64,000 nt of DNA from Trematomus loennbergii (taxonomy: Eukaryota; Chordata; Actinopteri; Perciformes; Nototheniidae), in assembly GCA_012861695.1 (NCBI GenBank), contig JAAOOA010000473.1, positions 207,001-271,000 of the forward strand. Reading direction: 5' to 3'. Position 1 is the first letter of the stretch, and each line of letters opens with the position of its first letter. The position numbers were made by a program, and so were the translations under genes. The notes below the pieces were generated by a model that saw only the letters and a list, made by a program, of their open reading frames with translations, was not told the DNA's origin and made no database searches. Shown one piece after another: positions 60,476-64,000 of this stretch.

Positions 60476-60729
60476 TCTTGCCTCCTCCCTCTCTGCATCA
60501 GGTGGTTTCCCCTTTTCTATCTTTGAGGGAGAAGGAGGTCACGTTCAACTTTTACTTAATGAACAATTACAAATGTAAAGTTAAAATTAAAACAAATAAA
60601 GACTTATAGTAATAATATGTAATTTTAACAAGAAGGAATATGAAAATTTTTCATGAAAGCAGAACACATTTTCTTTAAACATTTAATTTCAAATATGCAA
60701 ACTTTATACTTTAATTCATTAACATTGAC

Positions 60730-61226
60730 TTAAAGTGGACCTATCATGCTATATTTGAATAATATAGTGTAGGACCATACCTATATAAGGCATATTTATA
60801 CTTTTTCTTTTTCAAAATACCAAAACAGATCATGCATTTTAGCCATGCCTCATTTCGCTCAATTTGACAATTTTTAGATCTGTTTTAGCAAGGGCAGATT
60901 CAGTGAGAACAGCACCATCTACAGGCCTGGCATATGTACTACAGCGTCTCCAGCGCTTTCGAACGGCAATGGCCGTGGCTGTCTCCTCCTGATTGGTGGA
61001 GTTGGCCCAATAGCCGTAGCGCCACCGTCCTGACGTCAGGACAGTGTTCAAATCTGGATCAGTTTTTATCAGATCCGTTGCAGCCCCTTTTTTAGAGATT
61101 TGGGTATGGAGGAAAATAGAGAGGGTTGTGTTTTCTGACACTTGGTGAGTTCCCTGGAACACCGGGGACACATATTCATGTAGAAAAGACGTACAAAAGT
61201 GCATTTGCATGATAGGTCCCCTTTAA
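60730..61226. mobile_element. TTAA-flanked MITE carrying a single 37-bp-type unit
   Basis: Ends TTAAAGTGGACCTATCATGC and GCATGATAGGTCCCCTTTAA, with TTAA on both sides, 497 bp. Near the right end it carries GGGGACACATATTCATGTAG, a diverged single copy of the 37-bp unit amplified at 2621-3796. It is an unexpanded relative of the element at 2176-5220. Confidence 0.85.
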
Positions 61227-61640
61227 TTTATTAACAGAGACAATAAGGACAGCTTGTCTCTACGATTCGCTGGCCCAGGAAGTTGGTTCAAGTCCTTTGC
61301 GTAGGCCGCCTGCATCCTGTGCTTCATTGTCTTCATACCCGCTGTAACCGCTCTCAAGGTGTCAAAAACCACAAGCGCAACCACAAGCAGAAGACAAATG
61401 TAATCAAAATTTGATTTCAAAGTAATACATAAAAGTCAAAAGCAAATTATTGTCAAAGTTTAAAAAGCAAACTTATCTCGAAACAATTGAATATTATCAT
61501 AAGGTCACACAAAAATAAAAGAATATAATGATTAACAATCATGTATATCAGAAAACATAGATATGCACCACTGAGTATATAAGTGGGTTTAAACAACACA
61601 AAGCTAAATGGCTTAACAGCATTATCATAAGTAGTCAAAA
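61223..61640 (-). other. Small hydrophobic minus-strand ORFs
   Basis: Two short frames (61638-61453 and 61420-61223) are rich in hydrophobic residues. The second has a membrane-like YICLLLVVALVVF followed by a basic tail (KTMKHRMQ...NRRDK). No family recognised. They lie upstream, in the same orientation, of the LTR-like module. Confidence 0.2.
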
Positions 61641-61728
61641 ATGTATAGTAACATGATGTTAAAAATAAATCAAGATACTCTGCACTTTTAACGGCACAAT
61701 GTCAGCAGGTCAGGTCCACAGCATTTCT

Positions 61729-62043
61729 TCAGCCTCGTCTGGTCAGCTGCTGTAAAAGATTAGTTGGTGGCACAGAAGTTCTAGACTTCTTAGCCGGAGG
61801 AGGACAGGTAGACCCTTCCCCAAGCTCCCTAGGACTAATGTCAAAATAGTCTTCTAAATGTTCTGTAACATACCAGCGAGGTGGTTCCCTGTTATCCCCG
61901 CGGAGTCTCAGTGAGAGACCCCTCCTAGATGCTGGCAACAAATGATCAGATAAATCTTCTCTCTGATATAAGCGTCCATCACCAACCAACCACTCAACAG
62001 AACGTCTATAAAGGGACTGAAACATTGCTATAGTAAATATCAC
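61729..62043 (-). CDS. Unrecognised protein with NLS-like stretch (104 codons)
   Basis: This frame looks like a real protein: a charged, Trp/Tyr-containing middle (VEWLVGDGRLYQREDLSDHL; REPPRWYVTEHLEDYFDI) and a proline/lysine C-terminus (PPAKKSRTS) that could be a nuclear-localisation signal. I do not recognise the family. Its position between small membrane-type ORFs and an LTR-like module suggests a viral or retroelement accessory gene, by inference only. It may equally be an exon of an unknown host gene. Confidence 0.3.
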   Translation of the reverse strand: MIFTIAMFQSLYRRSVEWLVGDGRLYQREDLSDHLLPASRRGLSLRLRGDNREPPRWYVTEHLEDYFDISPRELGEGSTCPPPAKKSRTSVPPTNLLQQLTRRG

Positions 62044-62186
62044 ACATTTTCTTAAAAATATTGTTACATCTACTTGGTTTTAAATTCATTACTACCAACC
62101 AGGAGTTGGATAAACACCAGATACTACAAAAGGAAGTTGGTCAAAATCTCCAAAGTGAGCAAACCTATTCTAATGACTTTTAGCAG

Positions 62187-62513
62187 TTAAAAACCTTCTA
62201 ACATTATTCTACTTATTGAACTGCTCCCTGATAGGAAGAAACTAATAACACAACTGAACTCTCCTTTCTGCTCAAAATGATAAATCAATAAACAACTCAG
62301 CGTTGGCCGATTGATAAGGCCATTTTGCCAGTTTCTAATAAGTAAAATGGGGATAGCTAAGATCAAAGTCACAAATCCCCCATTCTTTAATGACTTTGGG
62401 GTAATCAAAACTAAATTAAAAATAGTCAAAATGATTCCAATCAGGATCTCTTGTATTGACTGGGATGAAGCATTCTCAGAGGTAAGTTCTGTCTCTCCAT
62501 TACGTGCTGTCAC
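62187..62513 (-). other. Hydrophobic minus-strand ORF (108 codons), unrecognised
   Basis: Starts MTARNGETELTSENASSQS and then has two membrane-like segments (IGIILTIFNLVLI; FVTLILAIPILLI). No family recognised. It is one of a run of short same-strand frames. Confidence 0.22.
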
Positions 62514-62816
62514 TGTCTCAGGTCCAGAGAGTAGTGAGAGTATGTAAGGGCGGGGGTGCTGATCTCTATCTCAGAGCTGCATGTCAAACCACATCAACAT
62601 CCGGTGCTTAGCCTGCAGCAAGGAGGAGAGGCAAAAGAGGAGAAATCTCCCTCTAAGCAGTTTTGAAAATGTTCTTTATAATTGTTTTCTTAAGCAGCTT
62701 TTATGGATAAAGGTTTTTAGCAAAGTTGGGAGAGGAGAAATCATGTTGATCTACCGAAGCCAACCTCTCCATTTCCCCTGAACAACAGGATTCTCCCCCT
62801 AAATGTCTTCCTTTGT

Positions 62817-63104
62817 TTAACTCCCTTGTTTTGTTAACCCATGACCCAAAAAGAAACATGTACATTTTAAGATTAGCCTTAGTAGTTTAAGGGCCAGCCA
62901 AATCATCTTAAAGGTGAATTTGATCAGGAACAAACATAATGTTGTGATGTACAGTAGTGCTTGTTGAAGCAGTCCAAATCTGAACTAAACACCTAAAACT
63001 ATCGCGACAGCTAGAATAATAAGAAAAGCCAAAAGTCCCCACTTAGCTTTATTGAAAGCATAGAACATTTTTAGCCGTAAATCATTCACAAATGTCTTCT
63101 TCAT
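62817..63104 (-). other. Small hydrophobic ORF pair with in-frame TAG
   Basis: From ATG 63104, 39 codons (MKKTFVNDLRLKMFYAFNKA, then a hydrophobic helix) end at TAG 62987-62985. The same frame stays open for 55 more hydrophobic codons to TAA 62819-62817. It could be a broken small membrane protein or chance. No family recognised. Confidence 0.25.
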
Positions 63105-63270
63105 TTGACCAAAAACAGAATGCATTGGATCCTATATTGAACTAGCAGACAAAACTGCTCTGAACAGAAAAAGTCCCAGATGGGACTCGAAGGTCCTTCA
63201 TTTCTCCCCATCCCACGTGCAATGACAGCTAGTATTGCTGCCTTATCCTGAGGTGGCCAAGTGCCAACTA

Positions 63271-63398
63271 TCATTACATTACATTTCATTTAGCTGATGC
63301 TTTTATCCAAAGCGACTTACAATGACCAATTACAGGGACATTCTCCCTGGAGTAACTAAGGGCTAAGTGCCTTACTCAAGGGCACACTAGTGGTGGTG
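63271..63398 (-). mobile_element. SINE tail, reverse orientation
   Basis: CATTTAGCTGATGCTTTTAT followed by CCAAAGCGACTTACAATGAC is the reverse complement of the tail seen at 10600, together with GTGCCTTACTCAAGGGCAC. It interrupts the run of small minus-strand frames. Confidence 0.8.
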
Positions 63399-63800
63399 TT
63401 CCAAAGAGCAGTCTCTGCACAGTTCATCTTTGCCTCCCTCTCTTTCCGAGACGAGGCAATCCTGTGGAGGATTCAAAGACGGCCCATTAGGGAGCCGTGC
63501 CGGCTTCTCATGGTTTGGGCCGTGCCATCTTACCATGGCATTAACAACTCTACCAATTACACATTCACCGGGAACATAAGGTCCCCACTCCAAAGGCTCC
63601 AGTCTCTCTTCACGAAGGTATCCTTGCTTGGACATATTGGCACCCAGTAGGGCTTTCCCCACTAGATGAGATCACAAACCCCGTCCCTGGACCAGGGTTA
63701 CCAGCCCCCCGAATGTATTCGCTAGTGCAGTCTGTGGCAGGGCCATTATTTGTCTCAGTAGTGTCATTGAGCTGTAGGTCACTAAAGCTTTGCACAGAGG
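63387..63800 (-). other. Unrecognised minus-strand coding-like segment at the window edge
   Basis: Two overlapping frames are open (63795-63610 and 63662-63387, extended upstream to about 63810 with one stop). One contains EWGPYVPGECVIGRVVNAMV and RWHGPNHEKPARLP, which looks protein-like. Family not recognised. The remaining sequence to 64000 is AT-rich with nothing identified. Confidence 0.25.
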
Positions 63801-64000
63801 TCGCATTATGTTATTTATTCATTTCTTTGAACACATATCTGTTTTTGTTGGCAGGTTGGGAGATTGCAATGTTACAGCATAGATATTCAATGCTCTTGGC
63901 TTTTATTTTTGTATATTTAATTCTACCTCCATACAGAAAACCAATAAACCAATATTAAATATCTAAAATTGGACCTTTCTTGAATTTGATTTTGCTGATA

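Overview
The window looks like vertebrate, specifically teleost (probably percomorph), nuclear DNA. It has split genes with GT-AG introns, tRNA-derived fish SINE pieces, many short TTAA-flanked and hAT-type non-autonomous elements, long CA/GT microsatellites and several minisatellites. No prokaryotic genes, rRNA, tRNA genes or CRISPR arrays were seen. Identifications come from reading translations against remembered protein families; no database search was run.

Layout. 1-8.5 kb: the terminal STAS-domain exon of an SLC26 anion transporter (minus strand) and the last two exons of an SLC22 organic-ion transporter (plus strand). Both lack their 5' exons, and the 4 kb between them is nested transposons. 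9.4-21.3 kb: an almost complete plus-strand gene of about 483 codons for a divergent DRC4/GAS8-like coiled-coil protein. It has a duplicated first exon, two frame breaks and introns full of repeats. 23.4-34.5 kb: tankyrase-1 (tnks), represented only by early ankyrin-repeat exons and the last two catalytic-domain exons; the middle of the gene is absent. 34.5-55.2 kb: three tandem units of about 7.2 kb, each with a tnks-3'UTR-like segment, a 33-bp minisatellite, an intronless minus-strand TRIM (RING/B-box/coiled-coil/B30.2) gene, an ACTAGT-rich block and CA repeats. 55.2-59.4 kb: simple repeats, a degenerate GTGGGGTC repeat field and a clean hAT-type element. 59.5-63.9 kb: small unrecognised minus-strand ORFs around an LTR-like TATA/polyA module, interrupted by a TTAA element and a SINE tail.

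Function. The SLC26 and SLC22 pieces belong to membrane anion and organic-ion transport. The DRC4-like protein would belong to the axonemal nexin-dynein regulatory complex. Tankyrase is a poly-ADP-ribosyltransferase with an ankyrin scaffold. The TRIM copies resemble fish antiviral E3 ligases, and each has a perfect ETS-IRF composite motif about 30 bp upstream of the start codon. I see no pathway linking the four gene types; the shared theme is structural turnover driven by repeats.

Many genes carry one-base indels, often in homopolymers, and the tandem TRIM copies mostly carry different ones. This fits an under-polished long-read assembly, real pseudogene decay, or both. The missing tnks middle and the truncated transporters could likewise be real rearrangements or assembly collapse at simple repeats.
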